DNA of 64,000 bases, taken from Pratylenchus scribneri. Lineage: Eukaryota > Nematoda > Chromadorea > Rhabditida > Pratylenchidae. Position numbers and translations under genes: made by a program. Below, one piece after another: positions 42,601 to 54,700 of the stretch (the stretch's first letter is position 1; the number at the start of each line of letters is the position of its first letter). The stretch spans positions 186,001 to 250,000 of the forward strand of contig JAQSEB010000195.1 in the NCBI GenBank assembly GCA_030063045.1, written 5' to 3'. The notes beneath the pieces are model-generated. The model was not told where the DNA came from, did no database searches, and saw only the letters and a list, made by a program, of their open reading frames with translations.

Positions 42601-44680
42601 ATGCTGTGGCACAATATTGAAGTGTCGAATGTAATTTTTGAATCTAATTTTATTAATTTTATTTATAAGTAAATTAATTGTCATTTATTTCCTATGATAA
42701 TTTAGATGGATTTATTATAATTTACAAATTTTTATAAAAATTATTTTACTACTTTTAAATTATACCATAATTTTTTATATTGGAAATTTTTCTGATCTTA
42801 AATTAGCATTAATAAGGAAAATTAATATTTTATTTTAATGATATTATCTAATATTTTTTAGAATTTTGTTCTTTTTATCAATTAATTTATCATATTTTAT
42901 TAATTAGTTTAAAATTTTTTAACCAACTATACTTTTCTAAATTATTTTAATTTTTTTTCATTTTTATTCTAGAATACTCAACATATCCAAATCCCAATTA
43001 AGCGCCAAAAATTCCCTTGTAATTTTCCACATTTCATCTTTTTTATAGAAATTCAGAATGAATCTAAATTTGATTCTTCCTATTCTTATAAATTAAAATT
43101 CTAATTTGTCACTTTCATAAAAATAAAATTTTTTTATTAATTTTTTTATTATAATTGTAATTGTTGTCCTTTTTTGATGACAGATAAATTATAAAAATAT
43201 TTTTTTCTTCTTATAATGAATTCCAAAATTAAAAAAAATTATTATAATTTTCAAAATTAATATATTTATGTTAATTAATTTTATATCTCATTTTAATTAG
43301 TTTTAATTGTTTTCTGAAAGAAGAAAAGGATTAAATTTTCTATCAAAAATTTTTTCCTTCAAACACCTTTTTTCTTATTCGTTAAATATCATAAAAATTG
43401 AATGATAAATTTTAGAAGTTTGAAATATTTTCGATTTGAAATTTATGTAGTCTATTCAATTTGTGGAAGATGGCTTAAATTGTTGTCAAGCACAAGCAAA
43501 TCTTCCAACATAATATATTTATAGTTTGATCATCTTATATAGAATAAAAAAATTAATTTATTTATCTATAATTGATATTTTTATTTTTATCTTATAGTTC
43601 TTAATATTATTTTATAATATTTCAAAATTTTTGTTAACATAAAATTAAAATCAATAAATCCACATTTGAACATTTTCTACATGTAAAATAAAATTGAATT
43701 TGTCGTGAATTTTAAATTTATTTTTCTTTTGATCAAAAACAATTATATTGCTTTATATCTAAACTTTTTCACAATACATTGAAAATTAATAAATTAATTT
43801 ATTCTTTTTTTTATTTTTTTTTAATAATACTAAATTTGTACTTTATATTTATTTTCCGTCAGTCGATATTTTCCATATTCAATTGGGACTCTCGGCAAAT
43901 CCTTCGTAATGATCTTATCCATAATGTTGAAATATCACACAGTAACAAATTTGTATCAGCGTTTCAAATTATATTTTGCCAATTTGAATTACAACTAGTG
44001 AGTTTGTTTAAAGGATGAAAAAACATTTTTTATAATTGAAATTATAAATAAAATTTGAAATTATTTTTTATTTTATTAAAATTAATAAAATTTAATAATT
44101 CTATGGAAAGGCGATTGTCGTGTTTAAATTGTCAATTTATCTAACAATTGCGAAGTTATAAAAAAAATTAACAAATAAAATAATCTAGTAAATTAAGAAA
44201 GATCTCAAAATCCATTAATTTTAGGTTATCTATATCTACAACGAGAACAAGGAAAAAAATATGAGTTTCATATTAAAATTTAATTAATTATAATTCACTA
44301 CAATTCCAATCGAACCATTTCATTCAGCAACTATAGAAAAGTTGCAAAAAAAATAACTGAAATTTTCCATATTCTAAAATACATTTACTTATAGAATTAA
44401 AAATAAATAAATTGTAATTCTGAATCGGATGAATGATTTATCCGAAAACTAACATAAAAAATTGCAATTATTTTCAAATCAACTCTATGAAATTTTAATT
44501 AAATTTTATTTATAAAATAATAATAATGAAAAATAATTGATTATTTATAGAAAATACTTTTATAAAAAAGGAATTAAGTTTAAATTAGTAAACTTACTTA
44601 TAACAAGAATAAGTAACATTTGGAAAAATGGCTAAAAGAAAAATATTTGATTTATATTTGAATTAATTTGGGATGAATAA
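33642..44680. other. AT-rich host region, largely empty
   Basis: Almost entirely AT-rich DNA. A 20-bp unit (TAACGGTTTTATGTTTTAAG) is duplicated near 34741-34784. Small coding-like islands occur at 40897-40965 (minus; listed separately), 41580-41735 and 42555-42640, the latter two without a clean gene model. Confidence 0.45.
40897..40965 (-). CDS. Possible terminal exon fragment
   Basis: Open frame on the minus strand reading AVHLTGDIREIWTTPDPKEN and ending shortly after at TAA 40899-40897. An acceptor-like CTCACAG lies inside it, so the exon may begin at GDIREIW. Residue composition is strongly protein-like. Family unknown. Confidence 0.28.
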   Translation of the reverse strand, partial: AVHLTGDIREIWTTPDPKENKV

Positions 44681-44681
44681 T

Positions 44682-46058
44682 TTTTACATGAATAAAATTA
44701 TTCATATCCGCACTTACGATGATTAAAAGAAATATGATATGGTAAAAATTTATCCTTCAAAATTTATAATTGTCAATTTTTTTAATAATTTTTTTTTAAA
44801 CTTTCAAAAAAATTCATTGGAAATTAGATAACCATATTAATTTAATTGAATATTATATCTATTCATTTCATGTGAACTATATTTTTTTGATTTTATTAAT
44901 TTTTTTGTTAAAAGTTTGTTACAGAAAAATTCTTCAGCATTATAAGAGATTTTTGAATTCCTTGCACGATTATCGCCATATTAAAATCGCATTCCTTTTT
45001 TCCCTTATTAATGGTAAAAATATGTTTTATTTGATTAAATTATTTTTTTCTCTGTATATTCTGTTCAAAAATTTCACTTGTTTCATTATATTTTAAAAAT
45101 TCATTCCAATTATTACCAGATTTTTTAATTTTTACATGAATAAAATTATTCATATCGGCACTTACGATGATTAAAAGAAATATGATATGGTAAAAATTTA
45201 TCCTTCAAAATTTATAATTGTCAATTTTTTTAATAATTTTTTTTTAAACTTTCAAAAAAATTCATTGGAAATTAGATAACCATATTAATTTAATTGAATA
45301 TTATATCTATTCATTTCATGTGAACTATATTTTTTTGATTTTATTAATTTTTTTGTTAAAAGTTTGTTACAGAAAAATTCTTCAGCATTATAAGAGATTT
45401 TTGAATTCCTTGCACGATTATCGCCATATTAAAATCGCATTCCTTTTTTCCCTTATTAATGGTAAAAATATGTTTTATTTGATTAAATTATTTTTTTCTC
45501 TGTATATTCTGTTCAAAAATTTCACTTGTTTCATTATATTTTAAAAATTCATTCCAATTATTACCAGATTTTTTTAATTTTTACATGAATAAAATTATTC
45601 ATATCCGCACTTACGATGATTAAAAGAAATATGATATGGTAAAAATTTATCCTTCAAAATTTATAATTGTCAATTTTTTTAATAATTTTTTTTTAAACTT
45701 TCAAAAAAATTCATTGGAAATTAGATAACCATATTAATTTAATTGAATATTATATCTATTCATTTCATGTGAACTATATTTTTTTGATTTTATTAATTTT
45801 TTTGTTAAAAGTTTGTTACAGAAAAATTCTTCAGCATTATAAGAGATTTTTGAATTCCTTGCACGATTATCGCCATATTAAAATCGCATTCCTTTTTTCC
45901 CTTATTAATGGTAAAAATATGTTTTATTATCCTTTAAAATGATATTTTTTAACTCATATACTTTGATTAAATTATTTTTTTCTCTGTATATTCTGTTCAA
46001 AAATTTCATTTGTTTCATTATATTTTAAAAATTCATTCCAATTATTACCAGATTTTTA
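44682..46058 (+). repeat. 448-bp tandem repeat, three copies
   Basis: Three near-identical units begin at about 44682, 45130 and 45579 (period 448-449 bp), each opening TTTTTACATGAATAAAATTA. Units 1 and 2 match almost perfectly; the visible difference at the start is one base (CCGCAC versus CGGCAC). Unit 3 carries an extra 35-bp block near 45929-45963 and a C-to-T change near its end. Each unit has a 74-codon open frame (44872, 45320; broken by the extra block in unit 3), probably accidental but conserved by the recent duplication. Confidence 0.92.
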
Positions 46059-46606
46059 TAATAGTTTAAAAATATTTTTTTTATTTGTGATGATTGCACT
46101 TTGATCATTTCAGCTGTTTTTGCTTCTTAGATAAATTTTATTTTACTATATAGACGTGAATTTTAGAGATAAACATTTTTAATTTAATAAAATTCATTAT
46201 GAATTATTTATTATCTGTGTATTTTTTTCAAATTTTTATTATCTCATGAAATCATTATTAATGAGTTATGCAAAATTTCTGGTAAATTGCGTTTAAATCC
46301 GTGATTTCGTTGATTCATCAATATTTTAAATAATGATAAACAAATTTGATTGCTTCCTAAATTTATGATCAATTATTTTCCAGTCACGTCAGTTGTGTAT
46401 TTTGGGAAAAAATTATTTTTATCATCGAAAATTAATTGAAAAAATCATAATCATTAAAAATATTAATTATTCATTGTTTCAAATTACAAAAAAAACATAA
46501 ATAAGCAATTAGGTGAAAATAAATGTTTGGGCATAAGAGGGGAAATATCGTCATTAATTCAAATTGATCCTTATCAAAAATCCAAAATGTCCAACTCTTC
46601 TTGCAT

Positions 46607-46681
46607 TTAGCGCACATAATCGGGATGAGTTGTGAAAATTTTGGCTCTGTTTCTTACTCGGCCGGAATACGTATTAATTGA
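46607..46681 (-). CDS. Exon-like open frame
   Basis: Minus-strand frame of 24 codons containing TYSGRVRNRAKIFTTHPDYV and ending at TAA 46609-46607. The Arg, Gly, His, Pro and Asp content is unusual for the local base composition. The same frame continues after the stop as MQEELDILDF, so the stop could be a mutation in a longer exon. Splice borders are unclear. Confidence 0.27.
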   Translation of the reverse strand, partial: SINTYSGRVRNRAKIFTTHPDYVR

Positions 46682-48434
46682 TTAGCTCACACATTGTTTA
46701 ATTTTATACTTTTTATCATATTTAATATAAAATAATTTTTAATTTGATTAATAAATTTTAATATATTAAATAAATAATAAATATTTTAATTTTTATTTTT
46801 TTTAAATTATTTTATTATTTCTTATAGTTTAAATTCATTGTGGACCTTTTATGTATAACTTATTAACAAAATAATTATATCAGCTTCTATGGTCTTAATT
46901 ATGATATAATTATATATTCAATTATTATATTTTTCATAATGTAAATTCTAAATTTTTATCATTTATAGTTATTGATTTTTATTAATATATATAAAAATTA
47001 AATTAGATATGATACTGCATTCAAAATTTACAATAATTAATTACAATTTCGTTCGAAATTTTTTAAATTTGTTTATGTTAAAATTTATTTATTATTATTC
47101 AAGATTAACTGATTTAAATTTTATGCTTAAAATATTTCTATTTGAATTTTATTAAAATTTCTATTTTTAGATTCAAACTTTCTTAAAATCAAAATTTTTA
47201 TTACTATATTTGCATAGCTTTTTTATATTGTAATTTATTTAATTAAAAATTGCATTTTTCATTTTTCAATAATATCCAGCATCATAATGATATAAAATTT
47301 AATTTAAGAATAATTTTTTTTATTTTATATTTAATTTAATATTTATTTATATTAATCAAAATTTGAACCTATAAAATAAATCTACAATTAAAAACAAAAC
47401 ACAATCAAATTTAGTTAATTTTTTTGATAGCTACAATTATATTCAAATAATTTTGCTTTTTATTGTATTTTATTTTTGTTTATTTTAAATTATTCATAAT
47501 TATTTTTAATTCTTCAAAATATCCTTATATATTCAACCACATAGAATGAAATAATATAAATTTTGCAAATAACAAAATTTATTTAAAAGCAAACACAAAT
47601 TTTAAATTTTAATTATTTTTTTTTCTTTATTTTTATTAAATTTCTAAAAATGAATTTCATTTGATAATATATTTAAATAAATATTTATAGTGCAGATTTC
47701 AAATATTATAGTCAGCGGAAGATCAAATCAGCACCATTTTTTCGTATGGTTAATCAATGATCATTAATTGGTAAATGCATGGATTAATTAATTTTTACAT
47801 CAATTTTTTATTATTTATTTTAAATTTTCTATTTTAAATCTTATATTTATTTCTTATTCCCATCCTGTTAATTATGTTCATTTGGAATTTTTTCTTCAAA
47901 TTATTTTTCATTTTAGACTTTGAGTGGTCTTTGCTATTTAACAAATTAATAGTTTTTTTAAATAAAATGAAAGACGATTTATAAAGATTTAAATAATTTA
48001 AATTATAAAAAAAATAAATTTTAGATTTTATGAATATTAATAATTTAATAAAATTTTATTTATTTAATGTTCTATCGTGAATAAAGATTTGTTTATTTTT
48101 CCAAATTATATAATTTATTATTTTACAATTATTTTTTCATAAATATTCAAAGCCATGATTATGTTCGAATGACAAAATCTTCTTCATTAAAGACAAGATG
48201 ATTTTCGCATTTTATTATTTCATTTTCAATTTAATATTTTATTATTTCTTCTATAATAATTATATATTAAATTTTCAAAATAAATGATATCTGAAATATA
48301 AAATTTATTTGCCTTCATTTATTGCATTTAATTTTTTTATCAACTTTAATATAAATAATCCAACAATGACGCTTAAAGAAATTTCAATTAATGAAATCTT
48401 CGAATTAAATTTTTATTAGCATTCTTTTTTTTAG

Positions 48435-48593
48435 GATATAGAACAACACGGCAAAATAATTCGATACTCTGAAGCAGAAGTATTTTCAGAGCCGAAATTA
48501 ACCGTAGTAATTTTCTCATCGATAATAAGAAATCCAAATAATGAACAAGACATAATTTCAACAATAATGAAAAATGTTAAATTTCAGAGTTAA
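48435..48593 (+). CDS. Possible terminal exon
   Basis: After TTTTTTTTAG (ending 48434) an open frame of 52 codons reads DIEQHGKIIRYSEAEVFSEP, later IRNPNNEQD, to TAA 48591-48593. The acceptor is excellent and the composition protein-like in its first half. Function unknown. Confidence 0.35.
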   Translation, partial: DIEQHGKIIRYSEAEVFSEPKLTVVIFSSIIRNPNNEQDIISTIMKNVKFQS

Positions 48594-49689
48594 ACATTTT
48601 ACATACAATTGATGGATTTTGTTATATTTTATCATTTATCATATAATTCATTTATTTATTTTAAAACACCAAATTATTAGAATTTTGTACTCTATTTTTA
48701 ATTTATTATTAAGAATTAAAATAACTTATATTAACATTTAATAGATCATTTTTAAGTTAATTATGATAAAAATAAATTTTAATTATATTTCTTAATTATA
48801 TAAGTAATAATTTTAGCCTGATAAATGATGGGGCAAAATAATAAAATTATGATTATTTATGTTGAATATCGACTTTAAATAACTTTTTTGTAGCTTTATG
48901 AAAATGGTCGTATATTTCAGCTTAGAAATATTAAAGTGTATTAATTATCAATTTATTTTAAAATCCTTAATTTTTAAATTCAATTTATTTAAAATTATAT
49001 TATTTAGTATTTTAATTTCATTTATTTAATATAAAATTTTATTTTCTATTCTGTTCCAATTATATAATTTGTTATTTTATAAAAATATCTATGTTTAATA
49101 ATTTCTTATATATTTATTCCCTTTAATGTGAGCAATTCGTTTTTTCCTTAGCATTTAATTAGCATTTTCCTTAAAAATTCTGTCGATAGAATGGTTGTGT
49201 GTAATTTCATTCAAATTTTTATAAATTTAAAATATATTTATCTGACATATCAATTCATTGATCTTATACAAAAAATAAATTTTATTAATTTTGAAAAATT
49301 TATAAAAATATAATTTATACTTATTCTCTTTGTAAATGGTATTTTCATTAAAAGTTGTTTATAAATGTAGTAATATTGTAACGTAGAACCATAAGGCAAT
49401 ATTGGAAACAGCCGTAAATTCTCGATCAAATTTATTTAAAATTTAATAAGAATTAAAATTACTATTATTATTTCCAATTCAAAATTTTACAATGAATCGT
49501 GTCATCCGATTAATATTATTTTCTATATGTGATAAAAATGATTAATCAGTAAGTCCTATTCTACCGAAAACAGATTCAAAAATTTCGCACTTTATCTTTA
49601 TTTAATTATAAAAATATTTTTTTATAAAATTTTATAATATTGAATTTTTTTAACTTATTTCTTCAAAAAATTTCTTTCCAATATTTTCA

Positions 49690-49818
49690 TTAATTCAATT
49701 GCCCATGCTGAATAAATTTCAATTTTTCAAATCTTTCCAAAAAATTTTCGATATTCACCGGTGCCGATGATAGCCGTTGCATTGTCATCGGCCTATGCCC
49801 AATAAAAATTGGCAGCAT
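49690..49818 (-). CDS. Short open frame, 42 codons
   Basis: ATG 49818 opens MLPIFIGHRPMTMQRLSSAP, then NIENFLERFEKLKF, to TAA 49692-49690. The stretch is less AT-rich than its surroundings and includes an inverted pair CCGATGA/TCATCGG that could form a small hairpin. It may be a gene end. Family unknown. Confidence 0.28.
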   Translation of the reverse strand: MLPIFIGHRPMTMQRLSSAPVNIENFLERFEKLKFIQHGQLN

Positions 49819-50286
49819 TTGAAAAGTTTACAAAATACTGATTAAATATCGAATAAGTCAACAAAAATTGTTGCCATGGAATTTTTCAGATGATTCTGAA
49901 CTTATTTTTGATAGATCATTTATAATTATCTAAATAAAAAAAATGACAATATTATTTAATTTTATTTTCATTTTCATTTTTAATTTTATTTTAAAATCTA
50001 GGCAGTTATTTCAAGCAATGTTATAGGTTCCTTTGGCATATTTTTTAAATTATTATAAAATATTTATTTTTGTTGAGATTATTGATCTATTAATCATGGA
50101 ATTGATTAAGTATAATTTTATTTTTTTAAGAGTCTATAAAAAATAATCATTTCTTTCCCCATTTGTGTGCTCACTCTCAATTTCATTCAAAATAATTTTC
50201 TAATTTTTTATAATTTTATTTTAATATTTATTCGATCCAAAAATTTACTTTGATTATTTTTATATATTGATTTTGTTATTAATATA

Positions 50287-50294
50287 CTGAAAAA
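50287..50294. repeat. 8-bp target duplication, left (CTGAAAAA)
   Basis: CTGAAAAA directly before the hexamer element and again at 50868-50875 directly after it. Eight bp is the hAT-superfamily duplication length. Confidence 0.8.
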
Positions 50295-50867
50295 CAGAGC
50301 TGTGCTTTCCATAAATCTTGACTCCGACTCCGACTCCGGACTCCGACCTTTCAAAAATTTAGCTCCGACTCCGACTCCGGACTCCGGGCTTTCTAATTTT
50401 TGACTCCGACTCCGACTCCAGCTCCGGAGTTGTTCTAAAACTCGACTCCGACTCCGGAGTTTGACTCCGCAGAAAATTTTTTAAGTAATTTTGATTTGGC
50501 TCCAGGGCATTTTTGTGCAAAATTGACATCTATTTCCGAAAATGATATAATTTCGGTACGAAAATTTCAATTTTAGACAAAATAAACCAAAAAAATTTAA
50601 TTTTAAAAAAAAAAAATAAAAGGGGAAATTTTTTTAAAAATTAGGTAAAAAATACAATTTTTTAAATAAAAATCCGGAGTCCGGAGTCACTCAAAATTTT
50701 TGACTCCGACTCCGACTCCCAACTCCGACATTTGAAAATTTTGACTCCAGCTCCGACTCCGGACTCCGACCTTTTCAATTTTCGACTCCGACTCCGACTC
50801 CAGCTCCGGAGCGGAGTCGGAGTTGGAGTCGGAGTCGGAGCCGGAGTCGGAGTCGGACCCAGCTCTG
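50295..50867. mobile_element. hAT-like non-autonomous element made of GACTCC hexamers
   Basis: A 573-bp element with perfect 8-bp inverted tips (CAGAGCTG ... CAGCTCTG) and an 8-bp target duplication CTGAAAAA. Inside the tips lie arrays of GACTCC and CGGACTCC hexamers (about 50330-50470 and 50680-50860). The right array reverses orientation near 50808 to GGAGTCGGAGTCGG. The middle (50480-50670) is AT-rich. No transposase frame; the 87-codon minus-strand frame (Pro-Thr and Ser-Arg repeats) is a by-product of the hexamers. CAG-type tips with an 8-bp duplication point to the hAT superfamily; that assignment is inference. Confidence 0.78.
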
Positions 50868-50875
50868 CTGAAAAA
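50868..50875. repeat. 8-bp target duplication, right (CTGAAAAA)
   Basis: Identical to 50287-50294. Confidence 0.8.
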
Positions 50876-51220
50876 CTCCAGTAGGATTTATTGCATTTTG
50901 CATTGTTATTTCTAATTCTCTCCAAAGATTGTTCTTCACATTTATCGAATAATTATAAATTTTTTAAATATATTTTAGTGTCTATGACAAAATAAGAAAT
51001 TTTTTTAATTCGAATTTATTAAGAAAAATTATAATATAAAATAAGATTTTTATATTTAATTGATTAATTTTTTAAGATGATTAATATTTAGATGAATTTG
51101 AAGATAATAATTAGAACAAATTTGAATAATTTTTGGATTAAATTTATTAAATTAATTTGTGTTTTTAAATTTTTAATCAATAACTTTAATGAAAGAATAA
51201 TTTTGTTAAAGTTTAAAGTT

Positions 51221-51708
51221 TTTTTTGATTTGGAGTTGAGAGTAGAAATTGATAAGAATTAAAATTAATTTTGCTGGTAATTTATAATTTTTTATTTTAT
51301 ATTATTAATATTTTTGGCAATAATATTAAATTGATTTGAGAACGGGGGTACTAAATTTATTAATAAATTTTGCTTGTGTATGAAGATTGTTATTAATATA
51401 TTATGAAATTGATTTTGCTTTTGAGATTCATAGCATTACCATTCGCAAAAAGTCAAAATTATACACCACAAAAATATTAATAATTAATATTATTGAAATT
51501 TTTTCAGGTATTAACTTTGCTTGTTTTTTGAAATTAATTGATTTTATAGTCATTTGATTATTTATTTAAGTCAATTTGATATTATTTTTTGAATTATTCA
51601 GAATATATCTTCTAATCTAAATAATATAGTAAATTTATTTTTATGCCATTATTTTAATTCTGTTTTATTTTTATCTAATCATTTTTCAGAAATTTAAGTT
51701 TTAATTTT
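51221..51708 (+). repeat. Dispersed repeat, copy B
   Basis: Second copy of the 30475-30960 sequence, same orientation, with scattered substitutions and short indels. The copy A minus-strand frame is interrupted by stops here. Confidence 0.8.
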
Positions 51709-54700
51709 CTTTGAATATTTTTATTACAATTTAATTCATTAAAATATTTTATTAAATTTTTTATTTATCTTTTCTAAACAAAAATTATAAAAATAATCTT
51801 AGAAAAATTTTACTGTATTTATAGATGATAAACATCGAAAAAATAATACTATCAGATCACTTTTTATTTATAAAATTTAAAAATTAATAATTAAATCTTG
51901 CGATATATTTGAACATAATTTTTTCATGTATATATTTGTAGTATCAGCCTTGATGATTCTCATCATCACGATATCCGCATTTTCGATAATTTATTTATAT
52001 CTAATTTTGTACATTATTATAGATTTTTTATTTAAAGTTTTATTCGATTATATAAATCCATAATGATTAAAATATATTTTAATTTTCTTATATTCTTCTT
52101 TAATTTTTCCTATATTTATTATAAAATCCATGGCGATAGAGGAGTTAATATTATTAGAAAATGGCATAAATTTATGATTAGATCGGTGTTGTTCAACGGT
52201 TGTTTGTTGTTATTTATTAATAAAAATAAAAATTTTAAATGTTATATTATTTTTTCCTTTTAGAATAAATTTACCACCATACAAAAAAAAGTTGAATATA
52301 ACGTTTATTAAATAATTTAATAATATTTATTTTTCTATTGTATTGAGTAAAAGCTGAAAAATTTTATAAGATTAATCATTTCATTATTTTTTGTGATTAC
52401 AATTGTTATATTATTCAAAAATTATAATTTGAATAATCCTTTTTATTATTCATCAATAATTTTCAAATAAATATCCACAAAATAAATGAAAAAAAAATAA
52501 TTAAATATTTTTTTTATCAAATATTATGAATTAATTTAACGAGAAATCATGATTTGGACTATAATTTAAAATTTAGTTAAAAATTCAGTACATAAAATAT
52601 CAAATGTTTAATAAGAAAATTTTCTAACAAATTTCTAAAATATTATACGTTTCCAAAATTCATTTCTTGGTTTATTAAAAATTTTTAAAATTCTATATAT
52701 CGAAAATTAAAAATAATTGATTTTTTAATTTATTAATGAAATTTTTATAAATTTAAAAAATTTTATATTGTAAATAATTTATCGAATAATATTCTCTGAA
52801 TTTTCTTTTTTTAAATTTTTCCTTTTTAATTTGCTTTTTTGCTTAAGATAAAATCATGTTTTAATATATTTTTAATAAATATTATTTTTATTATTAAAAA
52901 ATTATAATTATTCACTATTTCATAAATATTTTATTAAAGATTTTTATATTGTTTAATTTTTTTTTCATAAAAATTTAATAAAAATTTTTTAAATTTTTTT
53001 CTGGAATTAATTTTATTTTATTAAAGCTATAAAATTCTATAAACCTAATTTTTATCTTTTTAAATTTTTTTCAATTTTTAGGAATTATATTATTTTTTTT
53101 GTTTATTAATTTCAATTTTATATTATTATGCTTTTATTTATTTTTTTAGTTTTTTTTATTCTTAATTTTTTCAATTATGGCTTTTTTCAAACTTTTTATT
53201 TAGAAATTTTTACATTTTGTCCATTTTTTATATGCGTTATAAAAAGTATGAAAATTAAATATATTCATTTAATATAGTACTGAAAATTAGATTCTGGAAT
53301 TTTCAATAAAGCATTTATTAATTTTTCATCTTTTTTTATGAAAAGTTGATTCGATTATTTTTCAAATTATAATCATCTTTAAAAAATTACAAAATTTTTT
53401 ATATTTATTTTCAATTTATAAGGTATACTTAATATTTCTAACAAATAATTTTTATTTTTTAACTTTATACTATTAAAATATTATTCTAGCATATCTTGGT
53501 CAATTTCAAAAATTTGTAAAATTATTTGATATTATTTAATAATCTTTATTTAAAAGATTAATTCATTATAGAATTTTTATTTAAATATTTGGTTTAGTTT
53601 ATTCTGTTTATGCCTAATACTCACATTCTTATTTTTTTAAAGATGTTTTTGCTTTTTTTAAATTAATTTTTATAATTATTCTTTTATTTAACAATTAATC
53701 TTTCATATATTTTAAACTTTATATACTCATCTTTATTTTCATTCAAAAAATAATATCATATTTAAATAGAATATTATAAATCAATTTGTTTTATTTTTTT
53801 TATTCTAAATAAATTTGGTGAGTATAATTTCTTATTTAAATTTATTTTATTATAATTATATTGATTTCGCCTAGTTTCTCATATTCTTAAAAAATTTTTG
53901 AATCATTCACCAATGTATTTTTAATTACATTTATTTTTCTCTTATTTTTTCTTCAATTTGGTAATAGAAGAGTATTGAGGTCTTTAATATTACTTAATAA
54001 TTTATATGATTAATAAATTTTTAAAATAAAATGAAGTTTATTATAAATTATGCTGCAAAATTTAATTTTATCCTGTTATTTTACATATCTCTATTGATTT
54101 CTTAAATATTTATTTTAGATTTATTTTAAAGTAAAATAAATATTTTTATTATTATAATATTTTTTCCTTAGAGAAATCGTATTATCATATATACAAATAT
54201 TTATTAGGAAAATTAATTAATTTTGTTTTAATTATTTGTATTTATAAAATACATGATGTCTTACAAAAATTTAATAATTTATTTTTGTAAGTTTAGTAAA
54301 TTTATTGAATCAAAATTAATAATTTTATTTACTTCAAGTCTTTTCGAGTACCAAAAGCAATCTTTAAAATTGCAAAGCAACTTATATAAATTGAAAATAA
54401 CTGCAAAATATTTGCTAGTGCTTATTTTCGATTACTTCTATATAAAATTTCAATAATTTTTTTCAAATCTTTCAAATCTGATTGATTTAAAAATAAATTT
54501 AATTAATTTCCTAATAGATTGAATTGATAATCAATCTTTCATTTTTAATGAAATTTTTACATATTTTGTTTGTATTATTTTTAAAATAAATATAATTTAT
54601 TTTCATTATTTTAAAATAATTAAGAAGCATAAATTATGGATTCTTTCATGTGTAGTATATCCAAGAATGAAATGAAGAAGATGAAAGAGGTAAACTTCTA

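Larger units (their letters stand above)
46059..50294. other. AT-rich host region with exon-like islands
   Basis: AT-rich DNA. Islands at 46607-46681, 48435-48593 and 49690-49818 are listed separately. Nothing else is supported. Confidence 0.45.

Noticed and set aside
42555..42640. Plus-strand island reading SPIKFGNIVQVPAICCGTI
   Set aside because: Too short, no acceptor or donor in phase, and no homology I can name.
44872..45544. Two identical 74-codon frames
   Set aside because: Identity comes from the 448-bp tandem duplication; composition is Phe/Leu/Ile/Lys as in chance frames, and the third unit breaks it.
50662..50925. 87-codon minus-strand frame with Pro-Thr and Ser-Arg repeats
   Set aside because: By-product of the GACTCC hexamers in the hAT-like element.
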